Assembly (NCBI RefSeq): GCF_000330885.1
Contig: NC_020059.1
Coordinates: 1,415,001 to 1,479,000 of the forward strand
Length of the DNA: 64,000 nt
DNA from: Rhizobium tropici CIAT 899
Lineage (GTDB): Bacteria; Pseudomonadota; Alphaproteobacteria; Rhizobiales; Rhizobiaceae
Direction of reading: 5' to 3'
A model generated the notes under the pieces. That model was not told the DNA's origin. It was given only the letters and a program-made list of their open reading frames with translations, and did no database searches. Position numbers and translations under genes: made by a program. Positions 48,746 to 58,023 of this stretch are shown here, piece by piece; the first letter of the stretch is position 1; the number at the start of each line of letters is the position of its first letter.

Positions 48746-50404
48746 ATGACCCAAGCGACCCGGACTGACGATCCCTTTGCCGACCTGAACCAGCCGAGCC
48801 TCTGGACCGGCATCAATGCCTATCGTTCCGATCCGCTGATCGTCGATCTCACCTCCGGCCTGCCGCGTTCGATACGGGAAGAGCTGGAGCAGCATGGTCG
48901 TTTCGTCACCTCGCACGAGGCCCAGGAACTGGCGCGCATGGCAAACCAAGGCACGCCGCAGCTGCGCACCCATGGCCCGCGCGGCGAGCGTCTCGATGTC
49001 GTCGAGTTTCACCCCGCCTGGCACGCGCTGATGCGCCGCTCCATGGCGATGGGCCTGCATTCCTCGATCTGGGACGCGCAGGCTGACCCTGAAGCGAAGG
49101 GTCATTCGCACAAAGTGCGCGCCGCCCGTTTCTATCTGACGGCGCAGCTCGAATGCGGCCACCTCTGCCCCCTCACGATGACCAGCGCCTCGGTTGCCGC
49201 CATGATGGCCTCGCCGGCGGTGCAGAAGGATTGGGCACCGAAGATTCTCTCGCGCAAGTACGATTCGTCCAACAAGCCCGCCATGCAGAAGAGCGCCGTC
49301 ACCATCGGCATGGGCATGACGGAAAAGCAGGGCGGCACGGATGTGCGTGCCAACCGGACGAGTGCCGATAAGGTCAGCGAAGGCATCTACAGGCTTTCGG
49401 GCCACAAGTGGTTCATGTCGGCGCCGATGAGTGACGCCTTCATCATGCTTGCGCAAACCAAGGACGGCATGGGCTGCTTCCTGGTGCCGCGTCTTTTGGA
49501 AGATGGTTCGGCCAATGGCCTGCACTTTCAGCGGCTGAAGGATAAGCTCGGCAACCGCTCGAACGCTTCCTCCGAAGTCGAGTTCACCGATACCTTCGGC
49601 TTTCTGCTCGGCGCGCCCGATGGCGGCATCCGCACGATCCTCGACATGGTGACGCTGACGCGGCTCGACTGCGCTCTGGCATCCGCCGGCATCATGCGCG
49701 CCTCGCTCGCCGAAGCCGTGCATCACGCTCGCGGTCGCAGCGTCTTCGGCAAGATGCTGGTCAACCAGCCGATCATGACGCGCGTACTTGCCGACATGGC
49801 GCTCGACGTCGCCGCCGCGACCGCGCTCGCCTTCCGCCTGGCCGAGGCCTTCGACAAGGCCAGCGGCAGCACGGAAGATGCGGCCTATGCCCGCGTCATG
49901 ACGCCGGTCGCCAAATATTGGTGCTGCAAGATCGCGCCCGCGCTGATCTATGAGGCCATGGAGTGCATCGGCGGCAGCGGCTACATCGAAGAGCGCCCGA
50001 TTGCCCGCCATTACCGCGAAGCCCCCGTCAATGCGATCTGGGAAGGCTCCGGCAACGTCATGGCGCTTGATGTGCTGCGCGTGTTGAACCGGGGCAAGGA
50101 CCTGTTCGAGACCGTCTTTGCCGGTCTCGCCCGCGATCTCGGCCCTGCCGGCAAAAAGACCATCGACGTGCTGCGTGCCGCCATGGCGCTTTGCGAGCAG
50201 GATGAGGGCGCCGCCCGTCTGCTGGTCGAGCAGATGGCGCTCGCGGCCGGTGCCGCCGAGCTTTATCGCCTCGGGGCCGGCAAGATCGCCGATGCCTTCA
50301 TCGAAACCCGGCTTGCGGGTGGCTGGCGCGCGACCTACGGCATGCTCGATTCGCGCTTCGACGCCAGCTACATCGTCGATCTATTGTATCCGCCTGCGAC
50401 TTAG
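48746..50404 (+). CDS. acyl-CoA dehydrogenase family protein, AidB type
   Basis: A flavoprotein of the acyl-CoA dehydrogenase superfamily, 552 residues from ATG 48746. Length, the N-terminal extension and GMTEKQGGTDVRANRT (FAD-binding) followed by YRLSGHKWFMSAPMSDAFIM resemble AidB (isovaleryl-CoA-dehydrogenase-like, alkylation-response) proteins. ECIGGSGYIEE and APVNAIWEGSGNVMALD near the C-terminus are also typical of that subgroup. The substrate is uncertain; AidB of E. coli binds DNA and FAD. It diverges from pyrB across 184 bases. Confidence 0.88.
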   Translation: MTQATRTDDPFADLNQPSLWTGINAYRSDPLIVDLTSGLPRSIREELEQHGRFVTSHEAQELARMANQGTPQLRTHGPRGERLDVVEFHPAWHALMRRSMAMGLHSSIWDAQADPEAKGHSHKVRAARFYLTAQLECGHLCPLTMTSASVAAMMASPAVQKDWAPKILSRKYDSSNKPAMQKSAVTIGMGMTEKQGGTDVRANRTSADKVSEGIYRLSGHKWFMSAPMSDAFIMLAQTKDGMGCFLVPRLLEDGSANGLHFQRLKDKLGNRSNASSEVEFTDTFGFLLGAPDGGIRTILDMVTLTRLDCALASAGIMRASLAEAVHHARGRSVFGKMLVNQPIMTRVLADMALDVAAATALAFRLAEAFDKASGSTEDAAYARVMTPVAKYWCCKIAPALIYEAMECIGGSGYIEERPIARHYREAPVNAIWEGSGNVMALDVLRVLNRGKDLFETVFAGLARDLGPAGKKTIDVLRAAMALCEQDEGAARLLVEQMALAAGAAELYRLGAGKIADAFIETRLAGGWRATYGMLDSRFDASYIVDLLYPPAT

Positions 50405-50434
50405 CACTGCGCCAGCGGTTCTGCCGCGACATCC

Positions 50435-50474
50435 TTGATTGATGCGATACCAATATTTATTATCTATTGGTATC
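50435..50474 (+). promoter_or_regulatory. parDE promoter with overlapping operator palindrome
   Basis: TTGATT at 50435-50440 and TATTAT at 50458-50463 are 17 bp apart. A perfect 9-bp inverted repeat, GATACCAAT at 50446-50454 and ATTGGTATC at 50466-50474, straddles the -10 box. This is the layout expected for autorepression by a ribbon-helix-helix antitoxin. The antitoxin ATG is at 50490 behind AAGGAGGG. Confidence 0.7.
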
Positions 50475-50489
50475 GGCAAGGAGGGCTTC

Positions 50490-50735
50490 ATGGCTCATAA
50501 CACATCCGTCTCGCTAGGAGATCATTTCAGCGCCTTCATTGAGGCTCAGATACAGACAGGCCGGTATGGCTCTGCCAGTGATGTTGTTCGCGCGGGCCTC
50601 CGCCTGCTTGAAGAGCACGAGGCAAAGGTCAAGGCTCTGCAGAGTGCGTTGATCGCCGGTGAAGAATCCGGGGAGATTGCTTCCTTCGATAACGCCGCAT
50701 TCCTCAAGCGAATGCGCGCGACCTATGGTGAATAG
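50490..50735 (+). CDS. ParD-family antitoxin
   Basis: An 81-residue ribbon-helix-helix protein of the ParD/CC2985 type. The DNA-binding arm is TSVSLGDHFSAFIEAQIQTG, and SASDVVRAGLRLLEEHEAKV forms the two helices. The C-terminal acidic tail (GEIASFDNAAFLKRMRATYG) should wrap the toxin. ATG 50490 is supported by AAGGAGGG and by the promoter/operator just upstream. It overlaps the toxin gene by 11 bases. Confidence 0.9.
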   Translation: MAHNTSVSLGDHFSAFIEAQIQTGRYGSASDVVRAGLRLLEEHEAKVKALQSALIAGEESGEIASFDNAAFLKRMRATYGE

Positions 50736-51075
50736 GCCTCGCAAGTACGGTCTTTCCTCGCTTGCGGTGACCGATCTTGAAGGTATTTGGCGATATACGG
50801 TCGAGAACTGGTCTGTAAGGCGAGCCGAGATCTACCATGCCGAAATCGTTGAAGCTTTCGAGGGATTGGCATCCGGCCTGAAAATTGGCCGCGCGACCGA
50901 CATCCGCGACGGCTATTTCAAATATGCCGTAGGGTCCCATGTGATCTACTATCTTTTGCGGAATGGTGAAATCGCGATCATTCGCATATTGCAACCGGCG
51001 AATGGATGTCGGTCGGCATCTTTGAAGAGATGTCTGGCGTCCGAAACGACAGTGTGGTTTGGTCAGTTTCTCTAA
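50725..51075 (+). CDS. ParE/RelE-family toxin with frameshifted C-terminus
   Basis: A ParE-like toxin (gyrase poison family). From ATG 50725 (or GTG 50728) the frame gives 116 residues: the core LAVTDLEGIWRYTVENWS, RAEIYHAEIVEAFEGLA and VGSHVIYYLLRNGEIAIIRI is intact. After ILQ the frame departs from the family and runs 30 residues on. Removing one A at 50993/50994 would read HRRMDVGRHL and stop at 51023-51025, exactly the usual ParE ending, giving about 98 residues. So the gene probably carries a one-base insertion, or the base is a sequencing error. Toxicity may be lost. Confidence 0.85.
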   Translation: MVNRPRKYGLSSLAVTDLEGIWRYTVENWSVRRAEIYHAEIVEAFEGLASGLKIGRATDIRDGYFKYAVGSHVIYYLLRNGEIAIIRILQPANGCRSASLKRCLASETTVWFGQFL

Positions 51076-51178
51076 TCTGTGGATTCGCGCGTTTTGACGG
51101 ACAGAGGCCTGACGGCTTTGTTGTTCAGGGCGACTTGGCTTGTTATTCACCGCTCGGTGACAGATTGGAGTCGAGTCG

Positions 51179-51835
51179 ATGGCCCCCGCAAACGCTGCCG
51201 TTAAAATCCCTTTGGAAATGCCTGTCGTGGAAAAGCGTGTGCGCAATCGCGCTGCGACTGAGCAGGCAATCCTGGATGCCGCCAAACGTCTTCTGGCGGA
51301 GGAAGGGTTCCAGAATTTCGGTATCAATGCGGTTGCTCGCGGTGCCGGCTGCGACAAGCAGCTGATTTACCGCTATTACGGCGGCCTCGACGGCCTCGTG
51401 GAAGCCATTGGCACCGATCTCGGCAGCTGGGTGACGGATCGCATTCCTGACGACACCGGCGGCATGTTCCTTCTGACCTACGGGGATCTGATGGAACGGC
51501 TTTCGATGCTCTTCCTCGATGCGCTGCGCGCTGATCCCCTCATGCGCCGCATCGTCGCCTGGGAAGTCTCGGAAAACAGCGAGCAGGTTCGCCGCCTGTC
51601 GGAAGCGCGTTCGAAGGCGCTCGCCGGCTGGATCGAACGCATGCGCGGCTCGTTGATGCCGCCCAAGGGCGTGGATGCCCAAGCGGTCAACGCCATGATT
51701 TTTGCCGCCATCCAGCACATCGTCCTGGCCGCCGCTGTCAGCGATCAATGCGCCGGCCTCGCGTTGAAAAACGGCAAGGATTGGGAGAAGGCGGCAACGG
51801 CCTTGAAGCGGATCGTGCGCGGCGTCTACGGCTGA
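51179..51835 (+). CDS. TetR/AcrR family transcriptional regulator
   Basis: A 218-residue one-component repressor. The N-terminal helix-turn-helix spans about residues 25-70 (TEQAILDAAKRLLAEEGFQN and INAVARGAGCDKQLIYRYYG), and the rest is a helical ligand-binding and dimer domain with no recognisable ligand. ATG 51179 is the only good start. Neighbours do not reveal a target, since the small membrane genes downstream are 130 bases away. The name is a family assignment only. Confidence 0.9.
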   Translation: MAPANAAVKIPLEMPVVEKRVRNRAATEQAILDAAKRLLAEEGFQNFGINAVARGAGCDKQLIYRYYGGLDGLVEAIGTDLGSWVTDRIPDDTGGMFLLTYGDLMERLSMLFLDALRADPLMRRIVAWEVSENSEQVRRLSEARSKALAGWIERMRGSLMPPKGVDAQAVNAMIFAAIQHIVLAAAVSDQCAGLALKNGKDWEKAATALKRIVRGVYG

Positions 51836-51965
51836 TATCGACCACCGGGCGGCGGATATCCACAGGCTCGCTGCGCCATTAACCTTAACAAATGGTTTAC
51901 ATTGCGCGGCAGCGGTTAACTCGTCACTGTTGGAAGATGATTAGTTAACCATCAAGCGTGCAGCC

Positions 51966-52139
51966 ATGGGGTTGAAACCCACAAAATTCGTGTTTCTCGT
52001 GACGGCGGTGATGTTCTTCGCTGTGCTCGCACTAGATATCACGCTGCCCGCGATGGTCTTGAGCGCCATGGCGCTGTCGAACTGGCTCGTCCTTTCGGCT
52101 GGCACGACGCAATTTCAGCGTCGAAGGGGTACCGCATGA
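51966..52139 (+). CDS. 57-residue membrane protein
   Basis: A short gene whose TGA overlaps the ATG of the next gene as ATGA. It encodes MGLKPTKFVFLVTAVMFFAV followed by a second hydrophobic segment (MVLSAMALSNWLVLSAG), ending in a basic tail. Two membrane helices are likely. The four-base overlap strongly suggests it is translated together with the DUF6105-like gene. Function is unknown. Confidence 0.65.
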   Translation: MGLKPTKFVFLVTAVMFFAVLALDITLPAMVLSAMALSNWLVLSAGTTQFQRRRGTA

Positions 52140-52468
52140 AGTGGTTGTTGATTTGCTGGGCCGGACCGGTCTCGTTTCTCGGGGCATGGTATTACCTGTC
52201 GTACTACGACATGAGCTTCGGCATCTTCATGCTGACGCGGCAGATGCATGACCTCGTGTTCGACATTTACGGCAAGATTCTCGGCATTCCGCCGGAAACC
52301 ATCCCGCCGCTGGTCGCGCGCGCGATCGCCTTCGACAGCCTCCTTGTGTTCGCGATTTTCGGCTTCCGCCGCCGCGCTGCCATCATGGAATGGTGGAGAC
52401 GCCGTCAGGCATCGAGGTCGGGCAAGGTCGCTCTTCCGAGCGCCGACAGCCTATCCAACGCTCCCTGA
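52136..52468 (+). CDS. DUF6105 family membrane protein
   Basis: A 110-residue protein with one N-terminal hydrophobic segment ([18 protein letters not shown]) and another near residues 60-77 ([18 protein letters not shown]), followed by a basic cytoplasmic tail. The [22 protein letters not shown] middle (here [17 protein letters not shown]) resembles the rhizobial DUF6105 family. Function is unknown. Its last 64 bases overlap the 3' end of ruvX on the opposite strand. Confidence 0.8.
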   Translation: MKWLLICWAGPVSFLGAWYYLSYYDMSFGIFMLTRQMHDLVFDIYGKILGIPPETIPPLVARAIAFDSLLVFAIFGFRRRAAIMEWWRRRQASRSGKVALPSADSLSNAP

Positions 52469-52899
52469 AGAATGAAGCTTGCCGCTGCCGAGTCAATCCG
52501 CTCGGCGCGCTTGGCCCGCGAGACGTCCATTTCCAGCAGCGCGCGTTCGGCCGCAACGGTCGAAAGCCGCTCGTCCCAGAAGACGAAGGGCAGGGCGGTC
52601 TTTTCCGCCATGCTGCGCACGAAGGCGCGCGTTGCCTGCACGCGTGGTCCGGCAGAGCCATCCATGTTCATCGGGAGCCCGATGACGAAGGCTGCGACCT
52701 TTTCCTTCTCGGCGAAAGCAAGCAATGTTTGGGCATCCTGGGTGAATTTCACGCGCTTGAGGACCGGGCGGGGCGTGGCAAAGCGCCGCCCGAGATCGGA
52801 CATTGCCAGCCCGATCGTCTTCGTGCCGAGGTCGAGACCGGCAATCGGCTGGCCGGGCAGGAGCATCACGGCTAGGTCTTCGATGGTCAGCGTGGTCAT
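52405..52899 (-). CDS. ruvX: Holliday junction resolvase-like RuvX/YqgF
   Basis: An RNase H-fold nuclease of the YqgF family, implicated in 16S pre-rRNA 5' maturation. From ATG 52899 it has 164 residues. Asp23 is in [17 protein letters not shown], and [31 protein letters not shown] and [17 protein letters not shown] follow, including the conserved acidic positions. A longer frame to 53076 has no family similarity at its N-terminus. Its 3' end overlaps the convergent DUF6105 gene. Confidence 0.94.
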   Translation of the reverse strand: MTTLTIEDLAVMLLPGQPIAGLDLGTKTIGLAMSDLGRRFATPRPVLKRVKFTQDAQTLLAFAEKEKVAAFVIGLPMNMDGSAGPRVQATRAFVRSMAEKTALPFVFWDERLSTVAAERALLEMDVSRAKRAERIDSAAASFILQGALDRLSALGRATLPDLDA

Positions 52900-52972
52900 C
52901 AGGGTCTCGCTCTCGTCAAAACAAATTGAAGTCCTAACCGCTTTTCTTTGCTGCGGTTTGGGATATTTCCTA

Positions 52973-53058
52973 GAGCATTTCCAGCAAAAGCGCACAGCGG
53001 TTTTGCCTGCGGAAATGCGGAAGAGCCAATAGAAGGAGTGTTTCCATCGGAAATGCTC
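52973..53058. repeat. palindromic intergenic repeat, family copy 2
   Basis: GAGCATTTCC at 52973-52982 pairs with GGAAATGC at 53011-53018 as a hairpin with an inner CAAAAGCG/GCGGTTTTG stem. A second copy of the arm, GGAAATGCTC at 53049-53058, lies further right. The core matches the palindrome at 27339-27382 in layout and in its GCGGTTTT centre. It lies between ruvX and the UPF0173 gene. Confidence 0.65.
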
Positions 53059-53104
53059 CAGACACCAGCCTTTCATTTCAAATCAAGTCATAAGGAGAAA
53101 TCCA

Positions 53105-53815
53105 ATGAAGATCACCTGGCTCGGCCATGCCGCTTTTCGTATCGAAACGGCCAAGGCAAAAATACTGATCGATCCATTTCTGTCTTACAATTCTTCCTTT
53201 GCCGCTGCCGGGCTCGGCATCAAGGACGTTGCCGAAGGCGTGACCCACATCCTGCTGACGCACGGCCATGCCGATCATGTCGGCGACACGGTGCAGATCG
53301 CCAAGGACACCGGCGCGGTCGTGCTCGCCAATGCCGATCTCGCTTCCTGGCTTAATACCAAGGGTGTCGAAAAGCTCGAAATGGGCAATACCGGCGGCAC
53401 AGTCGGGCTCGGCGGCTTCTCGGTCACCTTCACCAATGCACTGCATTCTTCCGCCCAGATCACCGAGGACGGCGTTTCCCACGCGCTCGGCAATCCGAAC
53501 GGCCTGATGCTGCATTTCGACGACGAGCCGACACTGTTCCATATGGGCGATACCGACATCTTCTCGGATATGGCTCTCATCAACGAGCTGCATCAGCCCG
53601 ATATCGGTATCGTGCCGATCGGCGACCGCTTCACCATGGGCGGTGCGGTGGCGGCACTCGCCTGCCAGCGCTTCTTCAACTTCAAGACCGCGATTCCCTG
53701 CCACTACGGCACTTTCCCGATCATCGACCAGACGCCGGAAAAGTTCATCGCTGGCATGGAAGGTTCGAAGACCGCGGTTGCGGCGCCGAAGGCGGGTGAG
53801 AGCGTTTCTGCCTGA
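53105..53815 (+). CDS. UPF0173 metal-dependent hydrolase
   Basis: A 236-residue metallo-beta-lactamase-fold hydrolase of the UPF0173 (YtkL/ UlaG-like) group. The metal motif is [11 protein letters not shown], with His53, His55, Asp57 and His58. Further ligands are likely in HMGDTDIF and [10 protein letters not shown]. The substrate is unknown. ATG 53105 follows AAGGAGAA. It precedes gatC by 87 bases on the same strand and may share a transcript with gatC-gatA. Confidence 0.93.
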   Translation: MKITWLGHAAFRIETAKAKILIDPFLSYNSSFAAAGLGIKDVAEGVTHILLTHGHADHVGDTVQIAKDTGAVVLANADLASWLNTKGVEKLEMGNTGGTVGLGGFSVTFTNALHSSAQITEDGVSHALGNPNGLMLHFDDEPTLFHMGDTDIFSDMALINELHQPDIGIVPIGDRFTMGGAVAALACQRFFNFKTAIPCHYGTFPIIDQTPEKFIAGMEGSKTAVAAPKAGESVSA

Positions 53816-53902
53816 CGATACCCGTTGCGTATGGCGGGCATGGCCTTTATAGCGTGAAGCAAATCCACTTTTGGTGGATAATCTTGCTATTCGGAGAATG
53901 CC

Positions 53903-54190
53903 ATGTCCGTCGATCTCGCTACTGTCAAACGCGTCGCCCATCTCGCCCGCATCGCCGTCAATGAAGACGAAGCGCAGCGGATGATGGGCGAGCTTAACGG
54001 CATTCTGGGCTTCGTCGAGCAGCTTTCCGAAGTGAATGTCGATGGCGTCGAAGCCATGACCTCGGTAACCCCGATGGCGATGAAGAAGCGCACCGACGAA
54101 GTAACGGACGGCAACAAGGCCGCCGACATCGTAGCCAATGCGCCGAATACCGATCAGAATTTCTTCCTGGTGCCCAAAGTCGTCGAATAA
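53903..54190 (+). CDS. gatC: aspartyl/glutamyl-tRNA amidotransferase subunit C
   Basis: GatC is the small scaffold of the GatCAB amidotransferase, which converts Glu-tRNA-Gln and Asp-tRNA-Asn to the amidated forms. The 95-residue product has the family pattern [36 protein letters not shown] and [17 protein letters not shown]. Length is normal. gatA follows after 57 bases. Confidence 0.97.
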   Translation: MSVDLATVKRVAHLARIAVNEDEAQRMMGELNGILGFVEQLSEVNVDGVEAMTSVTPMAMKKRTDEVTDGNKAADIVANAPNTDQNFFLVPKVVE

Positions 54191-54247
54191 CGGTTCCTTC
54201 GAGCCTTTCCGACCCGTTGCCCAATTCCAGATCTGAAGCGAAACAAA

Positions 54248-55729
54248 ATGAGCGAACTGACCAGCCTGACCATTGCCGAAGCCCGCGACAAGCTGCGCGC
54301 CAAGCAGATTACTGCCACTGAACTGACCGAGGCCTATATCTCGGCGATCGATGCGGCTAATGGTCAGATCAATGCCTATATCGCTGTTACGCCCGACAAG
54401 GCGCGCGAGATGGCCAAGGCCTCGGATGCACGCCTCGCTGCCGGCAAGGCCGGCGCGCTCGAAGGCATTCCGCTTGGCATCAAGGACCTGTTCGGCACCG
54501 AAGGCATTCACACCCAGGCCTGCAGCCACATTCTTGACGGCTTCAAGCCGCGCTATGAATCCACAGTCACGCAGAACCTCTGGAACGACGGCGCCGTCAT
54601 GCTGGGCAAGCTCAACATGGATGAGTTCGCCATGGGCTCCTCCAACGAGAGCTCCTATTACGGCCCGGTCATCAACCCATGGCGTGCCAAGGGTTCGAAC
54701 CAGCAGCTCGTTCCGGGCGGCTCGTCAGGCGGTTCGGCCGCTGCCGTTGCGGCACATCTCTGCGCCGGCGCGACCGCGACCGACACTGGCGGCTCCATCC
54801 GCCAGCCGGCCGCCTTCACCGGTACCGTCGGCATCAAGCCGACCTATGGCCGCTGCTCGCGCTGGGGCATCGTCGCCTTTGCCTCGTCGCTCGACCAGGC
54901 CGGCCCGATCGCCCGCGACGTGCGCGACGCAGCCATCCTGCTGAAGTCGATGGCAAGCGTCGACGCCAAGGACACGACCTCGGTCGACTTGGCCGTGCCG
55001 GATTATGAAGCCTCGCTCGGCCAGTCTCTGAAAGGCATGAAGATCGGCATCCCCAACGAATACCGCGTCGATGGCATGCCGGAAGAGATCGAGACGCTCT
55101 GGCAGCAGGGCATCGCCTGGCTGAAGGATGCCGGGGCCGAGATCGTCAACATCTCCCTGCCGCACACGAAATATGCGCTGCCGGCCTATTACATCGTCGC
55201 TCCCGCCGAAGCGTCCTCGAACCTTGCCCGCTACGACGGCGTTCGCTACGGCCTGCGCGTCGATGGCAAGGACATCGTCGACATGTACGAAAAGACGCGC
55301 GCTGCCGGCTTCGGCCAGGAAGTGAAGCGCCGCATCATGATCGGCACCTATGTTCTGTCGGCCGGCTATTACGACGCCTACTACCTGCGCGCCCAGAAGG
55401 TCCGCACGCTGATCAAGCGCGACTTCGAGCTGGCCTTCAACGCCGGCGTCGACGCGATCTTGACACCCGCCACGCCGTCCTCCGCCTTCGGCATCGCCGA
55501 TGAAGATCTCGCTTCCGATCCGGTGAAGATGTACCTGAACGACATCTTCACGGTGACGGTCAATATGGCTGGCCTGCCGGGCATCGCAGTCCCCGCCGGC
55601 CTCGACTCGAAGGGCCTGCCGCTCGGTCTGCAGCTCATAGGCAAACCGTTCGAAGAAGAAACCCTCTTCAAGACCGCCCACGTCATCGAACAGGCCGCCG
55701 GCAAGTTCACGCCGGCGAAGTGGTGGTAA
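54248..55729 (+). CDS. gatA: aspartyl/glutamyl-tRNA amidotransferase subunit A
   Basis: GatA is the amidase subunit of GatCAB; it releases ammonia from glutamine. The 493-residue product has the amidase signature with the Ser-cisSer-Lys triad: Lys79 ([12 protein letters not shown]), Ser159 ([14 protein letters not shown]) and nucleophile Ser183 ([13 protein letters not shown]). The length is normal. It is followed by an intrinsic terminator at 55806. The partner gatB is not adjacent but lies at 59177. Confidence 0.98.
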   Translation: MSELTSLTIAEARDKLRAKQITATELTEAYISAIDAANGQINAYIAVTPDKAREMAKASDARLAAGKAGALEGIPLGIKDLFGTEGIHTQACSHILDGFKPRYESTVTQNLWNDGAVMLGKLNMDEFAMGSSNESSYYGPVINPWRAKGSNQQLVPGGSSGGSAAAVAAHLCAGATATDTGGSIRQPAAFTGTVGIKPTYGRCSRWGIVAFASSLDQAGPIARDVRDAAILLKSMASVDAKDTTSVDLAVPDYEASLGQSLKGMKIGIPNEYRVDGMPEEIETLWQQGIAWLKDAGAEIVNISLPHTKYALPAYYIVAPAEASSNLARYDGVRYGLRVDGKDIVDMYEKTRAAGFGQEVKRRIMIGTYVLSAGYYDAYYLRAQKVRTLIKRDFELAFNAGVDAILTPATPSSAFGIADEDLASDPVKMYLNDIFTVTVNMAGLPGIAVPAGLDSKGLPLGLQLIGKPFEEETLFKTAHVIEQAAGKFTPAKWW

Positions 55730-55805
55730 ACACCCACGACGGCACGAGCGGCTTGATGAAAGATCTGGTCAAGCTTCGCGACGTCTGAGGCCACTTATAA
55801 GAAGG

Positions 55806-55833
55806 GCCGTCCGGAAATCCGGACGGCTTTTTT
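55806..55833 (+). terminator. Rho-independent terminator after gatA
   Basis: GCCGTCCGG at 55806-55814 and CCGGACGGC at 55819-55827 form a perfect 9-bp stem with an AAAT loop, followed by six T's. It lies 77 bases after the gatA stop. Confidence 0.9.
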
Positions 55834-55944
55834 CATATGCCAATATTCCGCCCAGTCGCCATCACATTTTGGACCGAAATACGATCATAAATTGCAGCCG
55901 GCCGCTTGGCCTCGTCCTCTGCAACCGAATCGGAAGGTCTCTTC

Positions 55945-57945
55945 ATGCTCAAGCAAGTCACGGCGATCCTGCTCCTCAGCGCGGCCTTTCCAGCGATTGT
56001 GCTGGCGGCCGACAACGGGGCCATCCGATCCATCACCTTGTCCTCGGGCGGTCTGGCCCAGGTTTCCAGATCGGCCGATATCAACAGTGACGGCGTGATC
56101 CGGATCGAGGTTCCCCTTGATCAGGTCGATGATATCCTGAAGAGCCTTGTGGTGAATGGGTCGGCGGGCTCGGTGGCCGGCATGTCGCTAGCCGGCCCAC
56201 AGCCGTTGCAGGAAACCTTCAAGGGCCTGCCGTTCACGCCCGAAGCGCTTTCGTCCGTGCCGTCGCTTCTGACATCCCTGCAGGGTGCCAGGGTGTCGGT
56301 CACCAGCGGGGGAAAGACCGTCGAGGGAAATATTCTCGGCATCGAGACGAGAAAGGCCGGCGATAAAGCAGCGGCTTACCTGCTCACCGTTATCGATAGG
56401 GATGGCGCAGTGGAGACGCTGGCACTGGGCGAGGATGCATCCGTCCGGCTTGAGGATGCCGAACTGAGAGCGAAGATCGCCAAAGCTGCGGCAGCCATCG
56501 CCCACGGCAAGAACGATCGCACACGCACCATCGATATCAAAGTGAACGGTGTGAAGGACGGCAGCGCTGTCGGCCTGACCTATGTCGTGCCGTCTCCGAT
56601 CTGGAAAACGGCTTACAAGGTCGTGATCGACGAAAAGAATAGGGCGCGTCTGCAGGCATGGACGGTGCTGGAGAATGCCAGCGGCGAAGACTGGAAAGGT
56701 GTCAAAGTGACGCTGACCTCGGCCGAACCGGTAACGCTGAAGCAGGGTCTACACCAGCTCTATTGGCGTGAGCGGCAGGAGGTGCCGGTTAACACGGCTT
56801 CGAATATGGTTCCTGATGCCGATAGCGGAGACCTGTCCAACCGGCAACGTCTGGCATCGAGCACCGCAGCGCCTGCACCCGCCGGAGCAATGCGGCCCGC
56901 GGCCAAAAGAATTGCAGGTGAGCCGGCCTATGAAGCCGACGAACTGGCGCGGCTGGCAGAACCAATGCAGGTTGCCGCCGGAAACCCGACCACTGTGACC
57001 GAAAGCGACATCTCCGCCACTTTCGAGCTTCCGGGGACCTACGATCTGGCCAATGGCGATACGCTATCGGTGCCGATTATGGATGCGGATGTGGAAGCCG
57101 ACATGGTGGACATGTATCGAGCCGGCAGTGCCTATCGCAATCCCATCGCCGCCGTGATGCTCAAGAACAGCACCGGCGTCAGCGTGCCGGCAGGAATTCT
57201 GACGCTCTATGACAGCAAAACAGGCTATATCGGCGATTCCCAATTGTCCGCGCTACCCAAGGAGGACACGCGCCTGGCCAGCTTCGCAACCGATCGTAAA
57301 GTCTCGATCAGCGAGCAGCAGACGCCAACCGAGGAGATCGCCTCTCTGAAGGTCTCCGATGGCATGATGAATGCCACCGTCAAATATCGCCAGACGACGA
57401 CATACACGGTTTCGGGCGCGCTGGATGGCGAGCGGACCGTCATCATCGAGCATCCGATGAGAGACGGCTGGTCGTTCTCCTCGGCTGAAAGCTTCGGCAA
57501 GACGGCAACGCATCAGCGCCTCAAGGCTGTCGTGCCGGCAGGCACGGAGAAAGTGTTGACCGCAGTCGACGAGCAGCTTCAGAGTAGCAGTTATGCTTTG
57601 GTCGATGCCGAACCGGACATGCTGCTGGGATGGTCGGCTTCGGCACATGACAAGGCACTTACGGATAAGCTCACAAGCCTCGCAGATGCGCGCAAAAGGC
57701 AGGTTGCCGTCCAGAACGATCTGGAGCGCCTCGACAGCGAAATCGAGAAGACCACCAGCGAACAAGAACGGATAAGACAGAATCTCGGTGCCGTACCTGA
57801 CAATAGCGATCTGAAGAAACGCTATTTGAAGGCTCTGGCAAATAGCGAGGATCAAATCGCGGCCATGAACGAAAGGCGCGATGCGGTGCAGGCAGAAAGC
57901 GATCGCCGCGGTGATGACGTGGCGGAGATCATCCGCACCTTCTGA
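55945..57945 (+). CDS. DUF4139 domain exported protein
   Basis: A 666-residue exported protein. MLKQVTAILLLSAAFPAIVL is a signal peptide, probably cleaved near VLA. The large middle region contains the DUF4139 pattern (VVPSPIWKTAYKVVIDEKNR and AWTVLENASGEDWKGVKVTL, resembling beta-sandwich mucoidy inhibitor-like proteins). The C-terminal 90 residues are a predicted coiled coil (LADARKRQVAVQNDLERLDS and onward). Function is unknown; a periplasmic or surface role is inferred. ATG 55945 follows GGAAGG; an in-frame upstream start is less likely. It ends near a GC-rich hairpin. Confidence 0.85.
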   Translation: MLKQVTAILLLSAAFPAIVLAADNGAIRSITLSSGGLAQVSRSADINSDGVIRIEVPLDQVDDILKSLVVNGSAGSVAGMSLAGPQPLQETFKGLPFTPEALSSVPSLLTSLQGARVSVTSGGKTVEGNILGIETRKAGDKAAAYLLTVIDRDGAVETLALGEDASVRLEDAELRAKIAKAAAAIAHGKNDRTRTIDIKVNGVKDGSAVGLTYVVPSPIWKTAYKVVIDEKNRARLQAWTVLENASGEDWKGVKVTLTSAEPVTLKQGLHQLYWRERQEVPVNTASNMVPDADSGDLSNRQRLASSTAAPAPAGAMRPAAKRIAGEPAYEADELARLAEPMQVAAGNPTTVTESDISATFELPGTYDLANGDTLSVPIMDADVEADMVDMYRAGSAYRNPIAAVMLKNSTGVSVPAGILTLYDSKTGYIGDSQLSALPKEDTRLASFATDRKVSISEQQTPTEEIASLKVSDGMMNATVKYRQTTTYTVSGALDGERTVIIEHPMRDGWSFSSAESFGKTATHQRLKAVVPAGTEKVLTAVDEQLQSSSYALVDAEPDMLLGWSASAHDKALTDKLTSLADARKRQVAVQNDLERLDSEIEKTTSEQERIRQNLGAVPDNSDLKKRYLKALANSEDQIAAMNERRDAVQAESDRRGDDVAEIIRTF

Positions 57946-57987
57946 TCGCCCAGCGCTTTCTTTTCCGAATAGAATAGTATCGCCCGA

Positions 57988-58015
57988 CGAGAGCCGCCTC
58001 ATTCGGCGGCTCTCG
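57988..58015. terminator. GC-rich hairpin between convergent genes
   Basis: CGAGAGCCGCC at 57988-57998 and GGCGGCTCTCG at 58005-58015 form a perfect 11-bp stem with a 6-base loop. It lies between the DUF4139 gene and the convergent yjhX. There is no T-run on either side, so it may block or stabilise both 3' ends rather than be a classic terminator. Confidence 0.55.
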
Positions 58016-58023
58016 TGTCCGGC

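Noticed and set aside
47609..50011. Upstream extension of the pyrC frame to a 1230-residue protein
   Set aside because: The extension passes through pyrB in another frame and antisense to the acyl-CoA dehydrogenase; the true start is ATG 47608, overlapping the pyrB stop.
50994..51025. Programmed ribosomal frameshift in parE
   Set aside because: There is no slippery heptamer at the site, so a simple one-base insertion or sequencing error is more likely.
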